Origin: Athripsodes cinereus
Taxonomy: Eukaryota > Arthropoda > Insecta > Trichoptera > Leptoceridae
Length of the DNA: 64,000 nt
Assembly: GCA_947579605.1 (NCBI GenBank)
Contig: OX388316.1
Span: forward strand, 11,845,290 to 11,909,289
Direction of reading: 5' to 3'
Shown: positions 46,010-57,672 of the stretch, piece after piece
How positions within the stretch are numbered: position 1 is the stretch's first letter
Layout of the letters: each line of letters starts with the position of its first letter
Notes under the pieces: generated by a model
Database searches by the model: none
What the model was told of the DNA's origin: nothing
The model's input: the letters and a program-made list of their open reading frames with translations, nothing else
Program-made: the position numbers and the translations under genes

Positions 46010-46460
46010 CATTCAAACCATCATGTCATCTCCCATAAGTTGGATAGCCAGCGGACATAACTGTTTGTAATAAACATACTACTGTAGTAGGAATTTACAT
46101 TAAAAAATAAGACATTCAGGATAGATGGCATACCTCATCGTTGAATTGAAGATATTAAATATTTTAATACTCAAACTCTAATATTTTCACATGACCATGA
46201 TTACAAATATCAATATTAATAAAAACAGTTAGTTTTTCACTAATTTTTTTAATAATCCACTTGAAAATGTCAAACTAAGCTTTTGCCGAAAACGCTCGAG
46301 TTTTATTAAAAAAAATAGTGAAATATTAACTGTGTTTATTAATATTGATATTTGTAATTTTAATAATGTCATGTTTTACGAATACCTGTCTTTTACTGGA
46401 CATTCAAAAATTTACAGAAAAGGGTGGGAGACACTTTATTTTATTCTTTACCGGGGACTC
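46010..46460 (+). repeat. Family A repeat split by a 188-bp insertion
   Basis: The 5' part (46010-46169) holds ATCTCCCATAAGTTGGATAG, CCAGCGGACATAACTG, AAGACATTCAGGATAGATGG and CATACCTCATCGTTGAATTG. The 3' part (46358-46460) holds GTCATGTTTTACGAATACC, CTTTTACTGGACATTC, AGAAAAGGGTGGGAGACA and TACCGGGGACTCCACGG. Confidence 0.78.
46162..46365. mobile_element. Inverted-repeat insertion with 8-bp TSD inside family A
   Basis: TTTTAATA at 46162-46169 and 46358-46365 flanks the insert. Within it, 46200-46242 (ATTACAAATATCAATATTAA..) and 46316-46358 are near-perfect inverted repeats (about 43 bp). Excision of 46170-46357 restores the family A sequence. The left inverted arm lies 30 bp inside the boundary, which is unusual. 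No coding sequence. hAT-like by duplication length, otherwise unclassified. Confidence 0.6.
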
Positions 46461-46660
46461 CACGGAGCATTTTTCTTCATTATTACTTTGTAATAATTTA
46501 TGTCTTCTAACGATGCCTATTTCATTTTGGTCAGTAGTTTACCTACTTAACTTTCATGACACAAGCTTACTGGGAGAGTGTCGGGGTTGTTTTATTTCAT
46601 TTAAAAACCCAGATTTGTCCGTATTGTGGTTTTCAAAAAAGAGTTCAAAGTGCTAAATTT

Positions 46661-46800
46661 TGGATTAGTTGGAAGAAATCTCGCTTCTGGGATAAACTCG
46701 CCCTCTGTATATTGATTGTATGATTGTATTTGTTTTAAATGTATTTTTGTGTGAATTTGCTTGTAATCAATGTACAGCAAATAATAAAGAAATAAATAAG
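46661..46800 (+). mobile_element. LINE 3' end
   Basis: TGGATTAGTTGGAAGAAATC, GATAAACTCGCCCTCTGTAT, TTGCTTGTAATCAATGTAC, then an AATAATAAAGAAATAAATAA tail. It is closer to 27592 (TTGTAATCAATGTA) than to 43880, so two subfamilies can be separated. Confidence 0.7.
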
Positions 46801-47649
46801 GTCAACAAATAAAAATATTTGAATCACAAGATAAGACTGCTAATTCAACCGTCTGTGTCTTAATTAATTGACCACATAGGGTATTAAAGAGCAAAGAAGG
46901 CATGAGACTTAGAATAATTAGTATGATAATGTAACAATAAACCTTCAATTTTATAGTTAAATTTTTTTTTTTGACTACTTTGTCTCATATAAATTAAGTT
47001 AAATTTAAAATTATGAAACTAAAGCAAGTAATTTCTTGGTGTACCTATACTTGGTGTACCTACAACATTTTAAAATATTTTAATTTTAAATATAAATAAT
47101 GTTTAATAGTATTGTCATTATAAACAAGGTTATTCGAAAAGATAATTTTATTCTTATTAAATAATAATTTTATTATAAAACACATTTTTAAAATCAAGTT
47201 AAATTGTCGGGCAAGTCTTCTTGGAATATTCTGGATGATAATAATTTTATTACTATATACAAACACAATCATTAAAAATATGACCGAATTAGTGGACTCT
47301 TAATCAACATAATTCTGGGAAGAATATGTAAAAAATGTTAAACTTTTTATAAGTTTTCATCTTGAAGCTCATGTTCCCTCGACATTACTTTGTACAAAGT
47401 GTCTCGTTATCTTATCTACGAGATGTGATCTTTGAGTTTACGATGTATAATGTTTTGTGTCATTAAAGATATAGAACCCTTTGGCGATTTATCCCAGATT
47501 TCTTGTATTACGTTCTCTACATCAGATAATTCAAAAATAAGTACTTATACAGATTTTATTGGAAAAGTGAATTGGATTTTATGATTGTTTAATGATTGTG
47601 TGAATGAATTTAATATAATATTAGTTTATTATCTTATACATTTATATCC
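46801..47649. other. No recognised feature
   Basis: AT-rich. Nothing identified. Confidence 0.5.
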
Positions 47650-47651
47650 TC

Positions 47652-48005
47652 ATTTCCAACTCTTATCACGCAACGTTTTACCAACCATGAAATATTGCGG
47701 ATAGAATGTTTATAAAAAACGTTGCGATGATTTGGACATGCGGAGTGAATGGATGGAAAGAGGATGATAAAGAAAGTGTAGATACCTAACAGAGGAGATG
47801 TGAAAAAACGCGAACGTCCGAAAAATACGTTGCTGAAACACGTGGATCAAATTCTCAAAGACAGCCGCGTGTTGAGTAAGAAAAATCTCCTACATGTATC
47901 AAAAATTGGATGCATTTGGAAGAAGCTACAGAAGTGCGTAAAAAAAGGCTAATATGGCGTTTCGTTCTCTCTGCTCACTTCAGTACGGCGGGAGGGTATT
48001 GATAG
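47652..48005 (+). pseudogene. LINE ORF2 remnant with 5' inversion
   Basis: 47697-48005 (plus) aligns to the 20015 ORF from DRMRVNKLRWFGH (decayed: DRMFIKNVAMIW) through KNTLLKHVDQILKDSRVLS to the end. The preceding 47652-47695 aligns on the minus strand to MVGKTLRDRVKNED, the segment that should lie just upstream. An inverted 5' segment with a small gap is the classic product of twin priming. Multiple stops are present. Confidence 0.7.
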
Positions 48006-48514
48006 ATTGAGAGATACATAATAATATGATTATATTAAATGATGATGTAATTGTTTTCAACCATATTTATTTATGTTGCACATAATCAAAGTTTTATTTA
48101 TAAAAATTGAGTTTGAAAAACTTATAACGAATTAACATGGATAACGTGATTCTCCATAGGTTTCTTATGTTGATACGTTACCCTGTATTTTAAAAAAAGA
48201 TTGAGAAAAAAAATCAAGAACCTACATTAAGAAAGTAGTAAGTAATAAGTATAGATGGATGCAGAATGCTTCGGGCAAGGAGCACTATGTATGTAGGTAT
48301 AAACTCATACTTAATAATATGTACCTAGTAAGCACCTACATAGGTAGGTACCTAGGTAGGTACTGTACAACCGTACAGTCACTATCAACATAGGTACCTA
48401 GATACATAGATACTTATAATATCCTATACGTTCATGTTACTTGTATCTTACATAAACCATGTTAACAATATTAATATTCTTTGCTTACTATCGTACAGTA
48501 AGAGAACTAAACTA
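48006..48514. other. No gene; GTAGGTACCTAC-rich cluster
   Basis: 48290-48420 is crowded with TAGGTACCTA words and a GTACAACCGTAC-type palindrome. Confidence 0.5.
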
Positions 48515-48915
48515 TAACCTCACGCCGTGCCCCAAGTGCGGTAGGCAGAGAGAATGGAACACCATGTCTACCCTAACATACTTCTTTCACTTCCTATAAT
48601 TTATTCAATAAATTATTTCTGATACACGTACGTCGATTTCTCTTACTCAACACACGGCCGTCCTTGAAAATTTGATCCACGTGATCGAGCTATGTGGTTA
48701 TCGGACGCCAGCACTACCTCACACCCTTTCTTTCAGACAAGTATATCCTATTTGTCTTTTCCTCATTCATTCGTTCCACATGTCCAAACCATCGTAATTT
48801 ATTTACACGGATTCTATGTATACACAACACTCCTCTTGCAGCAGATGCTCATTCTACTAATATCCTCATTCTTCCCTCTATCACGCAACGTTTTACCAAC
48901 ATTCTTTTATGTTAT
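48515..48915 (-). pseudogene. LINE ORF2 C-terminal remnant, minus
   Basis: Minus-strand frames run from GKTLRDRG..NEDISRM (near 48905) through a decayed MVWTCGTNE segment, to RSMLGSILSAYRTWGTA-like residues and the stop near 48520. It aligns to codons 110-236 of the 20015 ORF. Frameshifts and stops are present. Plus-strand open frames here are shadows. Confidence 0.72.
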
Positions 48916-50744
48916 CGTGTAGGTAAGTGATCTTTATGAAAACAACATGTAAAGTTTCATAATGTAATATATATGTAGATAGATTAATGTTTTATGATTT
49001 TAATAAATTTATTTAGTGTCAACCTAATCGCATTAACATCGTAATAAGTCTAATACAGTAATACTATCTCCTGGTTTTGATTTCTAGTATTTCAATCATT
49101 ATACTTAATTTGAAATTCAATTTGATTTCTTGATCTTGTACATAACCCAATCATAATCCCTTCTCTATTCTTTCCTTCCTCTTTCTCTTTCTATAATTAT
49201 TTTTTAAATATTGTGCTGTTAAATTTTTCATAGTTTAGATACTTTAATTGGCGATATAAATAATTAACTGAATATTATTGTATTATTAATTGTGAAAGCT
49301 GTTGAATCTATTAAAATAAATTAATAAAATAAATAAACAAATAATAATATACTTAATTAAATTGACCTCCACTAGATGAGACACCCTTAAATGAAATTAT
49401 ATAATGAACAAATAATCTGTTCTCTTTCAAGTCCGAGAAATACTTACCCATATTAGAAGTTTCATAGAAGGAAATGATTTCCCCAAAACTTTGCTAGTAT
49501 TATACAAACACACATGTGTACTTAATAAAATATTTATGCAGTATTGTATATGTTAGATGAATAATTTGTGATCTGTCATTTAACTGCAAAGTGCCGCGGA
49601 AATTAGAGGTATGATTAATATGAAAAAAGACAATAAGCAATAATATTAATGACATAATTGTCTATATTTTACAATACATACATTTTATTATATTATTAAA
49701 TATTTGCTATATTCTCATATCATATTATTACATCTACTGCGGTAATGAGCCATCTGAAATCTCATCAAGCAAATTCACAATAATAATACAATTCTCAGGT
49801 AACTAAGTGTTTTATATAATAGTGATCCAAGTAATTCATTATTAGATTATTACTAAGTATTACACATATTGTGATAATATCGCACATACGCAACTACATG
49901 TGACACAAATCAAAAATCTTATTTTTTGTCAATGATGCAAATGGTAACACTATGAGTCGCGAGGTCCGTTGTAGGTCATCACAGATTAACTAATTTAACT
50001 TAAAAGTTAATGTAATAAGTAATACACTTTTACAGTTTTATATGTAATTAATTTACCAGAAAAAAATATTCTATTGTGTTTTTTTCTGCTTTTTCCAACC
50101 TAGTGATAAAGAATTATTTTTGTGTACAATTTTTTCACTAAACAAAATAACAAAAAAATATGTAGATATACCTAAATCCTGAGAAAATGTTTCAAATTAC
50201 GCTTAGTATTTAGAGTTGTAATAGTAAATAAGGCAAACAACAAAGGCAATAGTCAAAAATATGTGCCGTTCACAACATAGCAGAATAAATTTATCACTAA
50301 GTGTATGGGTATTCGATATGATGCTTAATCAATAACCATAACGTAATGAACTTCATTCGAAAATTGTTTTATTACTTTTATCAAAACTCATGTTTTTCAG
50401 TTATGGCACTTTAGTTACAGGCGTGCGTTACTTTAATATGTGATGATATTATTTTATTTCTGGATATGACTTAAGGCAGTTTTTAAAGAAATATGTAATA
50501 ATTTTAATGTGTACCAACTATTATTTTTATTATTGAGATGTGTCGTGCGAGATAGCTATTTTGTCATATCCGTGTAATAACATTCAACACAATTTGATAA
50601 TACATATTTTCTTGGAATGTTTGTTGATCGTTAAAAATCATCATTTTCTTTCTCAGCGTTTCTCTTAGGAACATAATGTACATATCTTCTAAACCATACG
50701 CAACACAGCCTACTTTTAGGATATATTCTCATCTGTCCATACCT
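48916..50744. other. No recognised feature
   Basis: AT-rich. Nothing identified. Confidence 0.5.
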
Positions 50745-50985
50745 TCATGGCATTTCCTACAAGTAAGATAACCAGCGGAGTAATTGCACCTAATATTAGT
50801 TCTACCTCTATACCTATAAAACTAAGACATGCAGAATGGGTAGCTTATTACTTCATCGCTGCATTAAAGATATTAAATGTCTTAAGCGTCATATTTTACG
50901 AATAGTTACTCGCCTTTCACATGACTCACAAAAAACTTACAGAAAAAAATGGGAGACCTATTCATTGGTGAAGTCTTAACGGGGT
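50745..50985 (+). repeat. Family A repeat, near full length
   Basis: Blocks: CTTCATGGCATTTCCTACAA, AGATAACCAGCGGAGTAATT, AAGACATGCAGAATGGGTAG, CTTCATCGCTGCATTAAAGA, TATTAAATGTCTTAAGCGTC, ATATTTTACGAATAG, AAACTTACAGAAAAAAATGG and GAGACCTATTC. Confidence 0.78.
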
Positions 50986-51055
50986 GACCAAAGACAATAA
51001 AGATTCTACTATTTGGACCGACCTACCTACCTATTGTGTCACATTTTACATAAAA

Positions 51056-51150
51056 CATCATCATCATCGCCCTCAACGCTCCTCTCGGGAGCACAGGGCA
51101 GAAACCAGCCTTCTCCATTCAGATCGTCTCTGCGCCAATTGCGTCAAACA
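51056..51150 (-). pseudogene. LINE ORF2 C-terminus (LVSALCSREER end)
   Basis: Minus frame: TQLAQRRSEWRRLVSALCSR then EER-stop, without interruption over about 24 codons, followed by an ATGATGATGATG 3' end (plus: CATCATCATCAT). It is the cleaner relative of 37735-37940. Confidence 0.72.
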
Positions 51151-51934
51151 TAAAACAAGCTACATACTAAATACGAGTTCAATTTCCTAAAAATATAAGA
51201 AAATTTATTAGAATGAAACCTACAATGTTAACTACCTACCTCTTTCTATACCTACTGACAATAACGCACTATTTACAATATTTTTTTAATGTTTTCGATG
51301 CACTCAAAATTTGATGATTTACACCTATTGCAACCTAAAGACTATTTTACATCACAAGGCAAGGTAAAAGATAATAAGGTACCTAAATAACATATGAATA
51401 TTGTATAAACCCATTAAATTTATGCAAATCAGTACAACAATAATTTTATTGGTCTACTGATTTCATTAGTAGGTACCAGTTGTTCATAGTTTGGAAAAGC
51501 TATGTGTCACTGTTTTTGATCGCAACGAATAAAAAAATAATATCTATAGGTACAGTCACACAGTAGTACCTACCTATATACGTACTGTTATGACTGTTGA
51601 TAGAATAAAACATTATTCTTAATAATATACTATACCTACTATATATATATAATATTATAGTGAAACATAAATTTATTTACCGTGTAATTTATGTGGACGG
51701 AATAATGATATTTATTAAGTATCTACTCGAAATGAAACATATCATAAAATACCACATAACATTTGTAATGAAGTTAGCAATATAATGATATGTGCGGAGA
51801 CATAAATACTGTTATCAAATTTCATTGAGCATTAAACATTATTGTATATTCATACTTAAACAGTATTCATATATGTATTCGAAAGAGTAACGAGGAATTA
51901 AAGTGGTAGCCCATTTTCAGAAATGGATTTAGGC
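51151..51934. other. No recognised feature
   Basis: AT-rich. An AT run lies near 51640-51656. Confidence 0.5.
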
Positions 51935-52145
51935 GACTTACTTACTTTCTTACTTCCGATGGTCGAAAATTCTTTATAGGGTTTTTGCCTCCATAGTGAT
52001 AGATCTCCAAACTTTTTTATCTTGAGCAATGTATTTGCCAGTCGTCTTTAGTATTTAGCTCCTCTAGATCTCGGCTAATTTTATCAAATAATCTTTGTCT
52101 TTGTTACGGTGTTCTGCCCTCGGCGACTATTTAAGCGCCTGACAG
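51935..52145 (-). pseudogene. Decayed LINE ORF2 C-terminus, minus
   Basis: Minus frames give RRAEHRNKDKDYLIK.., TGKYIAQDKKVWRSITMEAK, and an AAGTAAGTAAGT tail (plus CTTACTTACTTTC near 51942). AQDxKVWRSI and the GTAA tail link it to the 10717 and 37020 remnants. Confidence 0.5.
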
Positions 52146-53364
52146 TATTAAACTTGAATTTTCGACTGTTATATGAAAAATAATTTTTGCATGTATCAAA
52201 ATAATTGATTTAACAGGTGATTGTCAAATACTATAATCAGATTACACACACGTATAAGTAAATTAAGTGCATTGTATACTCCTGTATTCGTAAAAAAATC
52301 GGATCATGAATTTCAAACATTTTGAAAATCAACTATGTACATACTTTGTTGAATACTATTGTAAACTGAATACTTATTTCATAGTGACTTCACACAACAT
52401 AGGCACTTACTGTAGGTAGCAAAAATAAGTCATGTACTTGAAACATTATATACATAAAAAAATACTATTCTAACGAAATAATGTATTTAAAATAAAAATT
52501 ATTAATCCGAAGCAAAATACATAATGGTAGAAATATACAAACAAAGGTACTTCTTCTTGAAAAGGAGGTTAACAGTTACATATATAGAAGCTTCAGTATT
52601 CGTTTAGGTACTTTTCAGGTAGGTATATCTATATTAATACCTCACCTTTCCAAGTTTCGTTCCTCCCGAGGATACAAAGCAATATGAAAAGAATATCAAA
52701 CAAAAATTTAAAAGCGTGAAAAAAAAATCTAGAAAATAACAGTGAAGAGGGGAGCAATGTTTCGAAATATTTTTTCTATAAACACTCGAACAAGTACATA
52801 GCACTAAGTAGTACCTACCTACTACTCGCCTGCATCGAGTCGGTATCAACATTTTGTAAAAATCAGGACAAAATTACAAGGGGGAACTTGTGTATGTCCG
52901 GAAAACAAAATACATTAAAAACAATTGACGGACAAACACGGAATGCAGGATAGAAAATGTATTATAGGGGAGGGAGAGAAAAGGGAATAAAGATTGAAGA
53001 GTTGTTCAAACAAAGGGCCGCAATCCACTTTCAGGACCTATTCAAAAAAGATAATGAAACAGAAATAATAATTTTCACTCGCTTTTGTTAATCTACTACT
53101 CTGTTGGTACAATAACACTGTCCTTAGCCTTAAAATGTAGTACCTTCTATATTAAAACGTGATTTTATTTACATTATTTCCAGTACTAACATAGCAATGG
53201 GAAAAGGTTTATTTTCGTTATGCAAACATGTCTGACAATTATTCGACATAATTATTATTATATGCAAGGGCCTACTAAGGAAATTCTAAGAGAGGGGGAC
53301 AGTTTTAACTTCAAATGTACCAGCGGAGAGAGGGTTCTCGAAGTATTTTACTTACAATTAGTTT
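52146..53364. other. No recognised feature
   Basis: AT-rich. Nothing identified. Confidence 0.5.
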
Positions 53365-53412
53365 ACTTAGTTTACTGGCTACCCCATATGTGGGATGCAC
53401 TGTGATGGTATT
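53365..53412 (-). repeat. Family A repeat, 5' fragment, minus
   Basis: TACTGGCTACCCCATATGTG then GGATGCACTGTGATGGTA is the mirror of the 5' block. Confidence 0.6.
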
Positions 53413-53424
53413 CAGCTATATATA

Positions 53425-53580
53425 TCATGATACTTTCGATTGGATACTTTCGTTATGAATATTAGTTATTTATATTTGCTATAACTTATTTTTGTTTAAC
53501 TAATTCGATACTTTTTTTGAACTTCTAGAAAGGGCAAAGAGGGGCACTAGTCCCCTTCATAGATACGCCCTTGATTATTA
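53425..53580 (-). mobile_element. Degenerate hAT-like fragment related to 21442
   Basis: CTTTCGTTATGAATATTAG and TATTTGCTATAACTTAT match 21472-21540. The right limit, CTTCATAGATACGCCCTTG, mirrored reads CAAGGGCGTATCTATGAAG, close to CAGTGGCG-type hAT ends. Confidence 0.4.
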
Positions 53581-55559
53581 GAATTCAACGAATAATTTCT
53601 ATACACAAGTAGCTATAGCTGATAATACAATAGCAACGACTAGACGAAGGTAAATTAATTTAAAATTTAATTTGGTTGATACTATAACTGTACGTCTCCG
53701 TCGATTATTTGAATTGCACTGCAATCATACTACAATGCATTGAATAGAAAGGCGGTCTGAGAAGGAGAATATTATTAGTCCCACGGGGCCTAAAACTACT
53801 GATTCAATTTCTGATTCTGAGTACTGTCAGGGTAAATATGATATCTACAGTTTGAAATAAAAAACTCGCAGATATAAGAAATACGTAACTGAGCAATGCA
53901 AACTTTCTAGTTCATTCGATTGCGAGTCATTGCCATGAAAAATAATAAAAATGTTAGTTTCTAAGCCGACTGCAGAGAGCTTTTTGCTGAGATATATCTA
54001 CACATAGCACTGTGCTTTTGGTCAGGCATCGACATCGAATGTGCTTTCTTTGAATGTATATGATAATATTAGCATCTGCTATCTAAGTATACATGTCCAG
54101 TTTCAATTTCATAAAGTGAATTATTATAGTCTTCATTAAAACTTTCTGCATAGAGTGTGATCATTAATTACTGTCATCACTTGTCAGTTTTCGTAATAAA
54201 TATAATATTTTCTCTTTCATACTAAAATATTTTATTTCATAATTATCTATTCTTTTTCTTTCGCCCTCTGGTTCATTTATATTAAATTATTTTATTTTAT
54301 TAGTCTTATATGCTTTTCTAAGTATTATCAATTAAACAACAATAAAAAGGGGAAACAGAAATACGTAGAATTCATTAAAAACAACTTCAGTTTTATTAAT
54401 TGTAATCATTCGAGTATGTACAAAATGTACAAATGATAATAAATCAACCAATTACACATCCGATTTAATCAATGATCATTGTATATTATTTGAGATTTTT
54501 AAATGTTTTACAACATTAATTATCAACCGCAATAAATTTGATTTAAAGATGGTCAGTATTTGTTGACATTTCTAGATTAACCATTTGTATTTGAAATATT
54601 CTCAGGATGAGTTCACACTTAATAGATGAAAACTAAATGTTCCTTGATGTATCACCAATTATTAATATGTTTGTAAGTATCTGGGTTGACTGAAAGAAAA
54701 TGCTCTACAATGAACCCGCCTTTAGGCATATATAAGGCTGTAAATAATATATACCAACCAAAAGTATTTGCCTGGATATTAAATTTATACATATTTTGTG
54801 AAACAATTTTTGAATAAATTCAAGCTTCCAATCATTACGTGTCGATTTGCACCCAAAATATTTTCACTAATTGTAACATTATTATTACTTGATAACTGTA
54901 CCGCCAATTAAATATCAGTAGAGGCGGCGATAGTAGGTACTACATTGTATTCAAGTGATGCATTTAAGTCCTTTCTATTATAGTGAGTTATCTATTAATT
55001 AACAAACTATTTGAGAGCATTTCCATGTAATTTGTTCGTGTAATCACTATTGTCCTCGGTTAAAACCAAAACTCTGTGGCATATTATATAAAGTGAAGCG
55101 TTTTGATAAAACTACAATTATTAATTGGCACTAAATTGCGGCTTCTGATAAAACACCGCTTGTTAATGAATGTGTGGGAAGCTTAAAGTAGATACATACC
55201 TGTACCTACCTATGTTGTTATTATTATTTAATTGTCGTTAGATATTTACACACATACATTTAGTTTAATCGGTTTAATTACAAAACAGTTAGATTATTCA
55301 AATTTGATATCTGTGCAAATTGTTTCATTCGTTTAATTAATTTATTTTATTGCTTACTCATTGTTCATTAACAATAAATAATTAAATATGATGAACATAT
55401 GTTGGAAAACCGAATCACTGTCCAAAAGGTGAGGTTATATCAAAACAAAATCAAACTATATCTCTTTAAGTTTTTAAATCTATTTTATTGTTGATTGAAA
55501 GATAAATAATCACTGGCGATTATGACATAACATAATCCATATACCTACCACTTGATTTA
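53581..55559. other. No recognised feature
   Basis: AT-rich. A patch at 53745-53800 (GGCGGTCTGAGAAGG..CCCACGGGGCC) is GC-richer without a frame. Confidence 0.5.
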
Positions 55560-55718
55560 TTTATTATATAGGCAGAGAAAAACTTGCGCCACGATACCAT
55601 ACTTCGATACAGGGCAACCTAGTGAGGCTGCTGTAACATAATTGTAGCCACATTGGTGATGTATTATCTCTGATTTTGTATGTAGGTATATTGATTGAAT
55701 AAAGTATTATTATTATTA
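55560..55718 (+). mobile_element. Putative LINE 3' UTR with (TTA)n tail
   Basis: A less AT-rich segment (AAACTTGCGCCACGATACC, GGCAACCTAGTGAGGCTGC) runs into TTGATTGAATAAAGTATTATTATTATTATT, broken here only to show an AATAAA-like signal followed by poly-TTA. No ORF part is recognised. Confidence 0.45.
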
Positions 55719-56514
55719 TTCTGTCTTACATATTTGTGCTACATATGTTTTCCTACACTCTTCCTGCATATAATCGGCTGCTATTTTCTTTTGTCAATAA
55801 TGATATATTACTTTTATACCATTATTTCATCCTCGGGTGGAAGAGAATGTAATTCTTAATGGTTTGTGACCACGTAAGTAAATATTTTGTATCAATTTCA
55901 GTGAACGAATACTTACCTACTTTTGATATTTAATTGCACCTGGCATCGATCTTTTAATATTAACCTTCTATTTGTCAGTCGTTAGGATATCGAATTGCAA
56001 TTCAAACAATCATAAAAATAATTGTTATTATTAGTACTAAGTAAACCGCTCATGCTATACCTAGGTATTATTTCGTGACGATAGTACATAATAAATTTTC
56101 GTTACGGTTGAATAGATAAAATAATAAAATTTACTGTCAAAATAATGATAAAATATTTTGATCTAATAACATATCGACAGATGTGTTAATAAATGTATGA
56201 ATTGAGTGAATAAAACTAATAAAAATAATTATCTGTCTGTAAAAAAAACGTGTACAAATCAATGGTGTCTGAATACACATTGCCCATTCACACTAATGCT
56301 GAATTTTTACAGGTGAAACATTGAAAAATCTTCTACATACCTGGATATCTTGTCAATAAGTTGAAGAATTTTATTTATCCGCATTTCCAGATATTTTTTC
56401 TGTTCTTGTCTCAAAATTCGTAATGGAGGTTTGTTTGTAAACTTAATGAATACCTTAGACTGTAGCTGTGCGTGATAAAAAAAATCTATTATATATTTTA
56501 TTTATTTTACATAT
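55719..56514. other. No recognised feature
   Basis: AT-rich. Nothing identified. Confidence 0.5.
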
Positions 56515-56765
56515 CCGTGGAACACCCCGCAAAGAATTAGTTTTCCACTTTTTCCGTAAGTTTTCGAGTATTCTCTAAAAGGCAGGTGTTCGGAGAAATA
56601 AAGACATTCTAGGTACATCTTAAATTCAATGATGAGATTTGCCACACATCCTGAATGTCTTAATTTTTATGTAGGGCGCGGAGAGGATATCTTGCATGTT
56701 TATGAGATACAGCTGGTCTACTGGGTATCCTACTTGTGGAATATGCCTTTATAGTATAGCAGTAT
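56515..56765 (-). repeat. Family A repeat, near full length, minus
   Basis: Mirror blocks: TTCCACTTTTTCCGTAAG, TTTTCGAGTATTCTCTAAAA, GGCAGGTGTTCGGAG, AATTCAATGATGAGATTTGC, CACACATCCTGAATGTCTTA, GCGCGGAGAGGATATCTTGC and TATCCTACTTGTGGAATATG. Confidence 0.78.
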
Positions 56766-57590
56766 AGTAGTAGTTTTTTGCGTATTGGACATTTATTAAC
56801 CTACTCTATTAAGGTATTATGCAGTCATAATATCTGCCCTTTCTTTAGCATGTGCATATTCCTCATTGTTCATGAATACCTTTGCATCGTATGTAAGTAG
56901 GTACCTACGTTATATTTACCATAGCAAATATATAGGTGAAAAATATTACAAGTTCTTGATATACGTGGAAAGACATATAAATATCTACGTAGGTGATATA
57001 CCCACACCTTGATATCTATTATATTGAATGTGAGAAAACTATATATGTAGTAGTACCTACTTATATCTAATACGTTCACGAACTGAAATAATACCTAGGT
57101 AGGTACATATATAGAGAATGAAATTGCTTTGGCAAAAATGTGTTTCATGAAAAATTCCACAGTCGATATTGACGAATTCCTGAGATGTTTTTTTTGCCAG
57201 TTTCCGTGGGTAGAACAAAACAGGTTTTCATTTTATTATTATTATTGTCTCTGACTAAACAAAAATATGAATAAGTAGGTTAAGAATATTTTTTTGACAT
57301 GGTTTTTACTAGAATGTAATTTTCTTTAACTCAAGCAGTCTATCTCTGTCACCAATACAATGTGATGGAATGATTGTTAATTAAATTATCTCAGACAATA
57401 GACGAAAACGTTTTCTATGTCGTTTTTCAATTTCTCTAGTTTTTATATTACTTCTATGTATTTGTATACAATGTTTTTTTATCAAGCATACCTATTATTT
57501 TTTTTTGTAAAATAATATATACTAATTCTTCAAACACATACTGCTTTAAGTTTCAACATTCTTGTAGTACCTACCTACCTTGTTTGTTTT
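56766..57590. other. No recognised feature
   Basis: AT-rich with TAGGTACCTA words. Nothing identified. Confidence 0.5.
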
Positions 57591-57672
57591 CATGCTTGAT
57601 TCACCTTGTCCAAGTATAAGAATCTCCATGCTTAAATCACCTTGTCCAAGTAAGTACTTATTAGAAACTCCA
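57591..57672. repeat. Two-unit imperfect tandem duplication
   Basis: CATGCTTGATTCACCTTGTC at 57591 and CATGCTTAAATCACCTTGTC at 57628 start two units of about 37-45 bp, both followed by CAAGTA and ending with CTC. Confidence 0.75.

Noticed and set aside
46345..46656. 103-codon open frame on plus
   Set aside because: It reads through the 3' half of a family A copy and has no recognised domain; AT-rich repeat DNA stays open by chance.
57591..57672. CRISPR-like spaced repeats
   Set aside because: Only two imperfect tandem units occur and the genome is eukaryotic.
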